This document shows positions 39,801 through 42,751 of a stretch of 64,000 nucleotides of DNA, one piece after another (positions within the stretch are counted from its first letter, which is position 1; each line of letters starts with the position of its first letter). Where the stretch lies: positions 7,909,206 through 7,973,205 of the forward strand of contig NC_059396.1 in the NCBI RefSeq assembly GCF_905220565.1, written 5' to 3'. The notes beneath the pieces are model-generated. The model saw nothing but the letters and a program-made list of their open reading frames with translations. It was not told the origin of the DNA and made no database searches. The position numbers and the translations under genes were made by a program. Source of the stretch: Melitaea cinxia. Taxonomy: Eukaryota; Arthropoda; Insecta; Lepidoptera; Nymphalidae.

Positions 39801-42511
39801 TTTAAAGTCGCTCAACGTGCAATGGAACGGGCTATGCTTGGGGTCTCTCTCAAAGACAGGATTAGAAATGAGACTATCCGCGGGAGAACGAAAGTAACCG
39901 ACATAGCCCACAGAATTAGCAAGTTGAAGTGGCAGTGGGCTGGTCATCTGTGTCGCAGGACCGATGGCCGTTGGAGTAGACGGGTCCTAGAGTGGAGACC
40001 GCGTCTTGGCAAACGCAGTGTGGGACGTCCTCCGGCCCGTTGGACCGACGATCTACGTAAGATTGCCGGTGTAGGCTGGATGAGGATTGCGGAAGACCGG
40101 GATGTGTGGCGCGAACTTGGGGAGGCCTATGTCCAGCAGTGGACTGCGATAGGCTGAAGTGAGTGACTAAGATAATTTATTTTTTTCGTATTGGACAACG
40201 AACGCACGTTACTTTCTGATGCTCAAGTTTGCGTGATAAACTAACCTACATTCTATTGCTACTCACGCGTGACTATATAGACAAATTAATGTTCATTTCT
40301 TAGTAAATATATTTATTTTGAAATTCTATTAATTTATCATATGTTACATTTAACGTGCTTCATTTTCATGAAGGATATGTACAATAATTTATTTACAATA
40401 AAACTGTGTTTTGCAGACGTAAACGGTTAAAAGGGCATTGTAATAATTAAGATATAATAAACCTAGTCATGAGCATGACTCATATTTTACATAATGACCA
40501 TGCTAATATAAGGCGTAAGTAATACAGACACAAATCTAAGAAAGATTTTCCAAACACCATGACGTATTGACAACATGATGGTAATTATACATGTATTTGA
40601 GAGACGCATTTTAAACAGACTGAAACGAAAATTGTGATGTAGGTAGTCATTACCGTTGTAACTAGGGCGCTGAGAGGATAATAGGTAAAACCAGATGCCT
40701 CTGTCTGCGAGACGCTGTGTGCTCTGTTTCGTCTTCACAATGGTTTTCCAGCCAAGAGATTGTTTGTATTAGAGATAAATTCATTTCACGATGTTTTGTC
40801 ATTTACTATATAAACAGAAGAAACTGTTCTATATAGGTAACATAAATATATTAAACATATGTAGATGACAGACATGTAAAACCATCCTAGTCCTTTTTTA
40901 AACCTTCTTTTCCTTTCCTAGTCCTTTATAATAACAATCCCTACCTATACGGTAGGAACTAATCTAAGCATCGTAAGTTATTCTAAATCCATAAGTAGAT
41001 AGCGTATTCAAATTATATATCTGTAAATTTAATTATGGAAACTTGAAAACTCACTAAGCACTTTTAAAATATTATTACAAAAAAATATTAGATAATTGTA
41101 GTAACTAAAATTTTCAATCATTATGCAAATACATAGTTCAGTCGAGCTCCGCAATCGAAATGACCTTGACTCATACCTCCCACTATAATTAGGTCAAAGG
41201 GGGCTCCTACACCTTTCGCCTTGCAACGTTCTATAGATTTAGACCAAGGACATTCATATAAGTTTATCGTATATTTACAAACCACTAACATACTGATTAC
41301 AAGGTAACGAAAAATATCTATAATGAAAAGTTTGATCGTGCCTAAACTAACAATATAATCAATGCAATTAAAACCTAAGTCGGTCAATAGCATTTAATAT
41401 CGGTATAAGTAACTATTATAAAGAGTAGGTACGTACATAAAACAAAATCCGGTGCACCGGTATAAGCCATCAATTTTTTCAAACAATTTTAGCAGCATTT
41501 ATTGTTTTATTTTTACATTTACACACTCAATCTTCACTTTCAACTTAAAGATAGGTGTGAAAAACTTTCAACGATAACTCGTAGACTCGTAAATATAAAT
41601 TAGTTTCTTTTCAACAACGTGTAAAATTATAAGAACGTCATTATATAGAAGTTTTAGCATAAAACGTAAATTTTACACAATAAAAAATTAAATGATTAAA
41701 TTTAAATTATATACTATATTTTTTTTTTTCGTTAATAATTTAAAGACATCATATTTTTTTCTTAAAATATTATTTACAAGTAAACAAAAAAAAAAACGTT
41801 AAAGTAACTTGTATTATGTATTTTTTTAAATTGTTAACTAGGTCGTTTCAGTAATAATAAATTTATTTTATTTAAATTCAAAAAACAAGCAGGTATGTAT
41901 GCAGGGTTTCGGAGGTATGAGGAAAGTGCTCCCTCTTATTTCACTTCCCTATAATACGAAATTTATTATTACTTTAAAATTATAATAATAAATTTCAAAA
42001 AAAAAATAATTATAAAAGCTAAAATAATAATTTATTTTTGGAAGGACTATGATGCGGTATTTCTTCCTCACTTGGTATAAAGCGTCGTAAATTAATATTT
42101 TGCATATAATTATTATACTATTAACAAACATTGAATAAAAAAAAGAAGTTGGTAATTAGTTAAGAAACAACATAACAGGCATTTCAAGATCATTTTACTT
42201 TTAGTATTATTATTGATATATATTTATAGCGAAGAAAAATAAAATTAATAATATGTAGAGTCACATAAAAACGTACATCACGTATTACTACAGACATAAT
42301 TAAATTAACTTGTTATAACGGTATTAAACTCACCGATGGTCTTCAAAATTTGCAGATCATCTAGTTCATATTCTTTCTCTTCTTCAGAATATTCGGTATC
42401 AGTGGTGGTGGACTCCTGTTCTTCAGTAGATGATGCCACCGAAAGGGACCGTACATCGGAACTTAGGTCCGAGCTACAGTTTCTAATCATTTTAGCACTA
42501 GCCATCATCAT
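573..42511 (-). CDS. Pka-C3: PRKX/Pka-C3-class protein kinase catalytic subunit, complete gene, 7 exons
   Basis: This encodes a cytosolic/nuclear Ser/Thr kinase of the AGC group, expected to phosphorylate Arg-rich substrates and in this family to bind PKA regulatory subunits. Coding exons in order are 42511-42334, 14418-14250, 12499-12390, 7993-7748, 4760-4579, 1719-1642 and 698-573. They total 1089 nt, giving 362 aa plus TGA, with every junction GT-AG and in phase. Visible motifs are the glycine loop GTGTFGRV (60-67), catalytic AMK lysine (82), YRDLKPEN (174-181), DFG (194-196), the activation-loop threonine in RTWTLCGTPEYLAPE (207), and a C-terminal tail ending FANF. The wording VIRLKQ, DNPFGIY and DRTKRLGNMK matches PRKX/Pka-C3 better than PKA-C1. 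The start is the first of three consecutive ATGs, with an in-frame TAA upstream. The roughly 50-residue N-terminus is Ser/Glu-rich. Introns are TE-rich. Additional 5' exons or alternative starts cannot be excluded. Confidence 0.93.
802..1187 (+). repeat. tRNA-derived SINE, long chimeric copy
   Basis: The tRNA-like head has an A-box-like TGGCGCAACGG and a B-box GGTTCGATCCC. The body and tail match the copy at 27886. It carries an extra segment (about 938-984), bounded by the repeated AGTCCTTG, that otherwise appears in the copy at 2598. It sits in the last intron of Pka-C3. Confidence 0.85.
1642..1719 (-). CDS. Pka-C3: Pka-C3 exon 6 (C-lobe end)
   Basis: Residues 296-321. It reads CGAEDVKRHRWFKHIDWADV and then YMKKLQ, the HxWF segment that closes the kinase domain and starts the AGC C-terminal tail. 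It is 78 nt, in phase 0 at both ends, with acceptor TTTACAG and donor GTAGGC. It is too short for a standard ORF list. Confidence 0.92.
2598..2931 (+). repeat. SINE with a different tRNA-like head
   Basis: The tail is the same as in the other SINEs (GGAGAAAGATGTCTATGCCC to ATTACAGGCTGAA). The first ~80 nt are a different tRNA-like head (CTGGTGTAATGG..., B-box-like GGATTCGATACCC). It contains the TTTATACATATATTTATTTC segment. Confidence 0.8.
3712..3915 (+). repeat. Second tRNA-like SINE family, with embedded (TA)n
   Basis: The head reads GACCGTTGGTGCAGTTTATA and has a B-box-like GGTTCGCTTCCC. A (TA)n run follows (about 3789-3841), then a body reading GTCGGCTGTTACCTATAACA and an end at TTACTTTAGG. 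An inverted, cleaner copy lies at 18023-18213. Family assignment rests on this pair. Confidence 0.7.
4579..4760 (-). CDS. Pka-C3: Pka-C3 exon 5 (C-lobe)
   Basis: Residues 235-295. It contains VLVYEMLVGYPPFYDDNPFG, PRHLDPVAKDIIKKLL and DRTKRLGNMK, the last being the typical AGC-kinase C-lobe ending. The acceptor is TTTCAG, the donor GTAAAT, and the exon ends in phase 0. Confidence 0.94.
4832..5217. mobile_element. Short MITE-like element with AACCGACTT inverted ends
   Basis: The ends AACCGACTTCAA and the complementary TTTTTAAGTCGGTT bound 386 bp with no coding capacity. A second partial end of the same sequence (GGTCGAATTGAGTAACATCC... AAGTCG) is at about 58938-58975. No convincing target duplication was found. 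Confidence 0.5.
5313..5475 (-). mobile_element. RTE-derived non-autonomous element, 5'-truncated
   Basis: Matches the 3' 160 bp of the element at 25678-26011, including the fusion of RTE 5'-leader sequence to the RTE 3' tail. It is flanked by a perfect 13-bp duplication TATTCTCTAATAT (5300-5312 and 5476-5488), which proves retrotransposition-type insertion. Confidence 0.88.
5489..7121. other. AT-rich Pka-C3 intron 4 sequence, nothing recognised
   Basis: No open frame, RNA gene or clear repeat was recognised here. One GC-richer patch (about 5726-5810) stands out from the surrounding AT-rich sequence but matches nothing I know. Confidence 0.4.
7122..7426 (+). mobile_element. Non-autonomous Helitron-like element
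   Basis: It begins TCTCCTTAAAATTCTCGTGT and ends ...GAAGCCGGGACGAGTCGCTAA followed by T, the Helitron-type TC...CTRR|T layout. Its 3' end is shared in inverse orientation at 51651. It has no coding capacity. Confidence 0.6.
7748..7993 (-). CDS. Pka-C3: Pka-C3 exon 4 (catalytic core)
   Basis: Residues 153-235. It holds the catalytic loop YRDLKPENLLL, the metal-binding DFG, the activation segment RTWTLCGTPEYLAPE and the DWWALG of the F helix. The acceptor is TTCGCAG and the donor GTCAGT. All residues needed for catalysis are present. Confidence 0.95.
8665..8814 (+). mobile_element. RTE-derived non-autonomous element, 5'-truncated
   Basis: Same family as 25678-26011, ending GGACGGTATAGACTGTAATG. 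It is flanked by an imperfect 10-bp duplication (AAAGTTCTTT / AAAATTCTTT). It lies in Pka-C3 intron 3. Confidence 0.8.
9663..9863 (+). mobile_element. Non-autonomous Helitron-like element, 201 bp, apparently complete
   Basis: It runs from TCTTATATATAAAATTCTCG to ...GCTGGGTCAGCTAG|T. The same element, interrupted by a LINE, is at 30199-35410. The fully aligned pair supports these ends. Confidence 0.7.
9864..12389. other. Pka-C3 intron 3, mostly unassigned
   Basis: AT-rich sequence with one recognisable minus-strand LINE 3' end (10431-10522, matching 22200-22333). Otherwise I see no gene, RNA or structured repeat. Confidence 0.4.
10431..10522 (-). repeat. LINE 3'-end fragment (tail family A)
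   Basis: Read on the minus strand it contains GTTGCCTGGAAGAAAA, then GGAGATAAGTCCCCTTTGCC and a T-rich/ATA tail. The same tail is at 22200-22333 (minus) and 49064-49165 (plus), so it is an interspersed repeat. The parent LINE is not in the window. Confidence 0.55.
12390..12499 (-). CDS. Pka-C3: Pka-C3 exon 3 (hinge region)
   Basis: Residues 116-153. It reads through the kinase hinge (CIYMLFDYVCGGELFSYL) and RFSN. It enters with two carried bases and leaves with one. The acceptor is TTGCAG and the donor GTAAGG. The open frame is too short to show in a simple ORF scan but fits its neighbours exactly. Confidence 0.9.
12878..12937 (+). repeat. Degenerate SINE 3' end
   Basis: CTATATGGCGAAAGAGG followed by CCAAAAGTGGGAAGTTACAG resembles the last ~55 bp of the SINE at 27886 with several substitutions. 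It is an old copy. Confidence 0.55.
13078..13560 (-). pseudogene. Tc1/mariner-type transposase relic
   Basis: Minus-strand translation gives DWPSFSPDLNSLDDLWSVLE, the conserved DWPxxSPDLNxxExxW region around the third catalytic residue, and further on the usual C-terminal ending CIAANGDHIE before a stop. Frameshifts and stops (for example before HLKDC) interrupt it. The 5' half is unrecognisable and no inverted repeats were found. It is a dead copy inside Pka-C3 intron 2. Confidence 0.75.
14250..14418 (-). CDS. Pka-C3: Pka-C3 exon 2 (ATP-binding lobe)
   Basis: Residues 60-116. It completes the glycine loop GTGTFGRV and carries the catalytic lysine in LAMKIL (Lys82) and the alpha-C glutamate in MNEKSIL. 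The acceptor is TTTCAG and the donor GTAAGT. It is separated from exon 1 by a 27.9-kb intron, the largest in the gene. Confidence 0.93.
15125..15180 (+). pseudogene. U2 snRNA pseudogene fragment
   Basis: TCTCGGCCTTTTGGCTAAGA is identical to the conserved 5' region of U2 snRNA, followed by a degraded match (AAAAAGTGTATATCT). The branch-point-recognition sequence GTAGTA is disrupted by a deletion. The Sm site and 3' stem-loops are missing, so this is a truncated non-functional copy, not a U2 gene. Confidence 0.8.
15290..15515 (+). repeat. LINE/SINE 3' end with (TTA)n tail
   Basis: T-rich sequence leads to CAATATGGACTTATACTTTG, GTCTGAAATAAAG and a run of TTA/ATT triplets. That is the layout of a retroposon 3' end with a microsatellite tail. 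No parent element is in the window. Confidence 0.45.
15865..17417. other. Pka-C3 intron 1, unassigned
   Basis: AT-rich sequence with only short chance frames. I see no conserved motif, RNA gene or repeat here. Confidence 0.4.
17426..17786. mobile_element. hAT-like MITE, 361 bp, with 8-bp target duplication
   Basis: Inverted ends TAGTGATGT and ACATCACTA are flanked by a perfect 8-bp duplication ATTATGGA (17418-17425 and 17787-17794), the hAT signature size. Internally it carries many copies of ATCCGTATCC / GGATACGGAT arranged as subterminal inverted repeats. It encodes nothing credible; a short internal frame on the minus strand is just the repeat read through. Confidence 0.85.
18023..18213 (-). 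repeat. Second tRNA-like SINE family, inverted copy
   Basis: On the minus strand it reads GCCCGTTGCGCAGTTTGTAG, B-box-like GCTTCGATTCCCACC, GTCGGCTGTTACCTATAACA and an end at TTACTTTAGG. It matches 3712-3915 but lacks the long (TA)n. Its B box is better preserved. Confidence 0.75.
18214..19666. other. Pka-C3 intron 1, unassigned
   Basis: AT-rich, with no recognisable gene or repeat. The short open frames present have no family features. Confidence 0.4.
19667..19790 (+). mobile_element. RTE LINE 3'-end fragment
   Basis: ACGACGATCTAGGTAAGATT through GAGGCCTATGTCCAGCAGTG matches positions 40045-40165 of the full-length RTE, including the ORF end, with about ten differences. It is a severely 5'-truncated, older copy. 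Confidence 0.85.
19791..20969. other. Pka-C3 intron 1, unassigned
   Basis: AT-rich, nothing recognised. Confidence 0.4.
20970..21291 (+). repeat. tRNA-derived SINE copy, head slightly truncated
   Basis: It retains the B box GGTTCGATCCC, body (GGCCATACAGATGTTTGCC) and tail (GAGCAGTGGGATATTACAGG). It lacks the AGTCCTTG-bounded extra segment. Several unrelated short frames on both strands fall inside it and are not genes. Confidence 0.85.
21292..22199. other. Pka-C3 intron 1, unassigned
   Basis: A 100-codon open frame directly follows the SINE (to 21568) but has no family motifs and AT-driven composition; I do not call it. Nothing else was seen. Confidence 0.35.
22200..22333 (-). repeat. LINE 3'-end fragment (tail family A)
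   Basis: The sequence TTTATACTTTATTGTGCACC... TATGGCTATTTAGCCATTTC ...CAGACAACCC is the inverted 3' end also seen at 10431-10522 and, in plus orientation, at 49064-49165. A CAACAACCAACC-type simple repeat (22152-22190) adjoins it. Confidence 0.55.
22334..25667. other. Pka-C3 intron 1, unassigned
   Basis: 3.3 kb of AT-rich DNA. The 97-codon minus frame (22434-22727) and other short frames lack motifs. No RNA gene, inverted-repeat element or tandem array was recognised. Confidence 0.35.
25678..26011 (-). mobile_element. RTE-derived non-autonomous element, full-length copy (334 bp)
   Basis: Read on the minus strand, the first ~260 nt match the 5' leader of the full-length RTE at 36938 (GTGTGGCTACGGCACTAAAG onward). 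It then jumps to the last ~35 nt of the RTE (GGAGGCCTATGTCCAGCAGT) and a (ATG)n-type tail. It is flanked by a perfect 10-bp duplication ATACATATGT (25668-25677 and 26012-26021). It has no coding capacity; it must use another element's reverse transcriptase. Truncated relatives are at 5313, 8665 and 52704. Confidence 0.88.
26879..27007 (-). mobile_element. RTE 3'-end fragment, minus orientation
   Basis: TTGCAGTCCACTGCTGGACA through CTTACGTAGATCGTCGTCGG is the inverse complement of the 3' end of the RTE ORF, with a small internal deletion before GGCCATCGGTCCTGCGACAC. It abuts a plus-orientation RTE fragment. Confidence 0.82.
27016..27373 (+). pseudogene. Decayed internal RTE fragment, plus orientation
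   Basis: This is homologous to 38140-38500 of the full-length RTE (CATGGACGAGATGACCGACG, GTGCACTGGGTCGCAGAAAC, CTTCGCCAGAACAGAAAGCT). It then jumps to sequence matching about 38832-38893 (GGAGTGTGGTGGTGCAGTTT). Stops and an internal deletion make it non-coding. The minus-strand frame over it is a shadow. Confidence 0.82.
27886..28216 (+). repeat. tRNA-derived SINE, full-length reference copy (331 bp)
   Basis: It starts GGCGCAACGGTTTCAGCCAT and has a B-box-like GAGTTCGATCC, body CCTTGTGGGTCTCCCCACCG and tail GGCCTATGCCCAGTAGTGGG ending GGCTGAAGCGTA. It is flanked by a perfect 9-bp duplication ATCAAAGGT (27877-27885, 28217-28225). The last ~35 bp resemble the 3' end of the RTE LINE in this window. 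The overlapping short frames on both strands are not genes. Confidence 0.9.
28226..30198. other. Pka-C3 intron 1, unassigned
   Basis: AT-rich. The 96-codon minus frame at 28765-29055 shows no domain. No other feature was recognised. Confidence 0.35.
30552..33419 (-). CDS. LINE ORF2: AP endonuclease and reverse transcriptase
   Basis: 955 aa, no internal stop. The N-terminal AP-type endonuclease has NLVHQNIQGM, TEHWLS, CGDFNIDLL (~150) and SSDHCG (~211). The reverse transcriptase has FRPISVLPTFSKIFEKI, FGFTKGRSTTDA, DLSKAFDCVHHE, VPQGSILGPFLFLIYINDL, the catalytic LFADDTSLIF (~677) and KFLGITID. This is the layout of Jockey-superfamily (CR1-like) LINEs, which nick DNA and reverse-transcribe their own RNA in the nucleus. 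The start is the first Met of the open frame; a few extra upstream residues are possible. Confidence 0.9.
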   Translation of the reverse strand: MVRKAHSCKNLYTVNLVHQNIQGMLGKDLELELFMNGENINILCLTEHWLSISQSIFNFSGHQVASMFNREKAIRGGSLIIVSKLFKYKERKDIVSLSVEQTIELACVELEHFIVVCVYRPPSGLYEYFEKVLEEVLLKSNNSNKAIVVCGDFNIDLLDNSNISLRFKSMLLSYNLHNLFTEPTRITATSATCIDNIFTNCKPYSKAIINKLSSDHCGQLASFSYSLNVNKNILKKTFVPISATRMEKFRGSIVAKLPYLSYINDPNYLYNSLFKLVKTEFSTIFTSKTVNSGGLLTFGEWATTGIYKSRQRLYELYSEKAYNHSVSFASFISAYSKMFRRVCSMAKSLYIKDKIRNAHNKIKMTWNIIACESGRVTDRGFDFKLNVNDKFVTSDREVASEFEKFFTDIPLSTTQSLNSSPGIAEFLLKKNVKECNVIFTFKPVNPKDIIIAFRSLDVKKTADLWGLSVKVVSSIIDVVAPHLATIFNGCIEHGVFPDLMKHSKVIPIFKSGSTLDPNNFRPISVLPTFSKIFEKIILGQMLSHFNAHNLLHKKQFGFTKGRSTTDASVELIRNIFEAWERSQDALGIFCDLSKAFDCVHHETLIRKLHHYGIRDRALSLLNSYLNNRIQRVDVNGKRSPGAPLDMGVPQGSILGPFLFLIYINDLPFFVQDKHEIVLFADDTSLIFKVKRNLLMYDDVNDALSKVVYWFDSNNLLLNNKKTKLIKFTTPNVKLVDNGVELGGEMLKPVESTKFLGITIDSKLRWDLHVEGIANRLSSAAFAVKKIRLITDVDTARVVYFSYFHSIMSYGILLWGNAATVNTIFVLQKRAIRAIYSLGPRVSLRDKFKEIKILTVASQYVYENVMYVHKNIHEFPRNCDMHSINTRNKHKLVVPVTRLRRVSNSFYGQCIRLYNRLPENVQKASIAKFKKIVKKRLCSKGYYSINDFLEDSTPWE
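33494..35119 (-). CDS. LINE ORF1: coiled-coil plus SGNH/esterase-like domain
   Basis: 541 aa. The N-terminal half is charged, with heptad-like Leu/Lys/Glu spacing (residues ~5-110 and ~165-265), predicted coiled coil. From ~residue 340 it reads IYSDELGKGMGVLL, PGATYNQIVNSI and TTIILLIGRRGNVN, which resemble blocks I, II and III of SGNH hydrolases seen in ORF1 of some CR1/L2-type LINEs. It would bind element RNA and, by analogy, possibly have esterase activity. I see no CCHC zinc knuckle. The catalytic Ser/Asp/His were not verified; a Ser is present in YSDE. The ORF ends 74 nt before ORF2 begins. Confidence 0.75.
   Translation of the reverse strand: MMTRGSKARQAEEQLRLALQELKTYRVQCEQLLRERDENEKELEKIFKKNTELKNQMSQMYTEYTNVKNENENLLKIVNGFDQCRDEYEETLKFNSELKHQLHEANKQVIQLKNINHSLTASQTQCLYNELVENAPNLVSSVSNLKNNISVIDLTSDDSNTTIPMPSKNKLKKYIKINKLIKKCHKFLKTKNIYKKYNNICKEKIEIKTKMISYCQEINILKKDYEADVSSLRSEIGNLKHSLEILTSKYSTAQKEIAEHISAMDDLVKLGNNNLERFDSFINYHNCECHLSASGPTGQIDTSLTSESLTRPAGTHTDPKYYNVQLPVHSISIPEEKNKIKIYSDELGKGMGVLLSDFCVGQRVINHCMPGATYNQIVNSILSEAHCPNTTIILLIGRRGNVNKHLMENILNRLNQLNINKILLFTLPYLAKLPQENRLRYDINNLMHTITTCKYLNVNIKKSNKIDVIDINNLWNNNNYMLTYSRLSLPFIFKRQITSVLSYYIQTDIANNLVTLISAHIEQNYNMTFSDVESVPNNNLN
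35411..36925. other. Pka-C3 intron 1, unassigned
   Basis: A 69-codon minus frame (35582-35791) with a hydrophobic end was considered as an alternative first exon but has no splice or homology support. Nothing else was recognised. Confidence 0.35.
36938..40165 (+). mobile_element. Full-length RTE-clade LINE with perfect target duplication
   Basis: 3,228 bp, from GGTGCTGTGTGGTTACGGCA to ...GATAGGCTGAAGTGAGTG. It is flanked by a perfect 12-bp duplication ACTAAGATAATT (36926-36937, 40166-40177). A ~260-nt leader precedes one long ORF, and only ~8 nt separate the stop from the end. The intact ORF and exact duplications point to recent insertion. It lies in Pka-C3 intron 1, opposite to the gene's transcription. 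Confidence 0.93.
37197..40157 (+). CDS. RTE endonuclease-reverse transcriptase, intact
   Basis: 986 aa. The first ~40 residues are basic and low-complexity. The AP endonuclease follows with TYNGRTLR, LGLSEVRREG, VMGDFNAKVG (~187) and GSDHRLVRG (~277). The reverse transcriptase has NYRPISLLSHVYKLFSRVV, QAGFRNGYSTVDHI, FVDYEKAFDSVE, VRQGDVISPKLF, the catalytic FADDIVIFA (~732) and YLGHTI. The C-terminus carries AGHLCRRTDGRWSRR and VGRPPARWTDDLRK, standard in insect RTEs. There is no ORF1-type domain or RNase H. The start ATG follows the conserved leader. Overlapping antisense and other-frame ORFs are shadows. Confidence 0.93.
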   Translation: MSSNLKIRPSVPGSPTIPGYGSGRGNGGVEGAKNHRGTGGCHRKIFLATYNGRTLRLDHHLTELEVELSHIKWSILGLSEVRREGEDTMILDSGHLFYFREGDGLSQGGVGFLVDKTLTNNVVEVSSVSTRVAYLVLKLTDRYSLKVIQVYAPTSAHSDDEVEALYEDITRAIHGTTSTFYSVVMGDFNAKVGVQGRDGSSIGPHGLGHRNHRGQTLVNFLESEGLFLMNSFFEKKPQRRWTWQSPDTVTRNEIDFIIADKRHIFRDVSVVNRFNTGSDHRLVRGTLNICLRKERTRLMKSTLRPTLPQILCGSEQFQLELQNRFDSLETTSDVDEITDNVVKTVCTLGRWHFPPLKPTKQSKLSPEALDLMRQRRELPAASPEQRALSKRVRKIIRRDLRCSNTREVATLIEQNRGSKVFQRPLGRSLLAKLKTADGRTVCSRPQVREEVENFYGQLYSSSARKPATWDTEDPRAPLLRHYSECIPDFEEDEIGTALGQLKNGRAPGDDGVTTELLKAAGRPVLKALARLFNAVIHRGTTPEAWSRSVVVLFFKRGDKSLLKNYRPISLLSHVYKLFSRVVTNRLARRLDEFQPPEQAGFRNGYSTVDHIHTVRQIIQKTEEYNQPLCMAFVDYEKAFDSVETWAVLDSLQRCHIDWRYIEVLKSMYDAATMTVHVNDQRTRPISLRRGVRQGDVISPKLFTTALEDVFKTLDWGERGINVNGEFISHLRFADDIVIFAETLNELGQMLAGLNESSRRVGLCMNLDKTKVMFNNQVIPIPVSVDGTLLEVVQDYIYLGHTIQLGRNNFEKEADRRIRLGWAAFGRLRRVFTSKIPQCLKTKVFEQCVLPVLTYGAETWTLTKGLVHKFKVAQRAMERAMLGVSLKDRIRNETIRGRTKVTDIAHRISKLKWQWAGHLCRRTDGRWSRRVLEWRPRLGKRSVGRPPARWTDDLRKIAGVGWMRIAEDRDVWRELGEAYVQQWTAIG
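40178..42333. other. 5' part of Pka-C3 intron 1, unassigned
   Basis: AT-rich. The frames at 40487-40738 and 41121-41393 (minus) show no domain. No enhancer-like or repeat structure is recognisable by eye. Confidence 0.35.
42334..42511 (-). CDS. Pka-C3: Pka-C3 exon 1 (start codon to glycine loop)
   Basis: Residues 1-60. It opens with three successive ATG codons (42511-42503) and an in-frame TAA stop lies about 30 nt upstream at 42542-42544, so the start falls in this exon. The N-terminal extension is rich in Ser, Thr and Glu (TEEQESTTTDTEYSEEEKEYE) and probably disordered. The exon ends in ILKTI plus the first base of the first glycine codon of the ATP loop, before donor GTGAGT. The phase (one base carried) matches exon 2. 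Confidence 0.9.
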
Positions 42512-42738
42512 TGTAGAAGTTTTAGGAAAATCTTCCAAAAATTAAAATGAATTAAATTCAAAACATTATTAAATTAACTCTCAAATAAAACAATCTCTTT
42601 AATCCTTACACAAGTCCAAAGAAACGTAGCCGCAGTTGTAAATGTTTATATAGGAAAATTTAGCATAATTTATTTTAGGCCAGTTTTGTTTGATTTTGTT
42701 TTTAAAAAATTCGTGTAGTGTAAAGCGCGCGTTCCAGT

Positions 42739-42746
42739 TATTTATA
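42739..42746 (-). promoter_or_regulatory. Candidate TATA box upstream of Pka-C3 exon 1
   Basis: TATAAATA on the minus strand, about 230 nt upstream of the start codon, within a locally GC-richer stretch (42720-42840) in otherwise AT-rich DNA. A start site near 42710 would give a roughly 200-nt leader without a further intron. No clear initiator motif was seen. Confidence 0.35.
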
Positions 42747-42751
42747 AAGAC

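Noticed and set aside
37359..39947. Antisense and alternate-frame ORFs up to 207 codons
   Set aside because: They are shadows of the intact RTE ORF; its low stop density in GC-richer sequence explains them.
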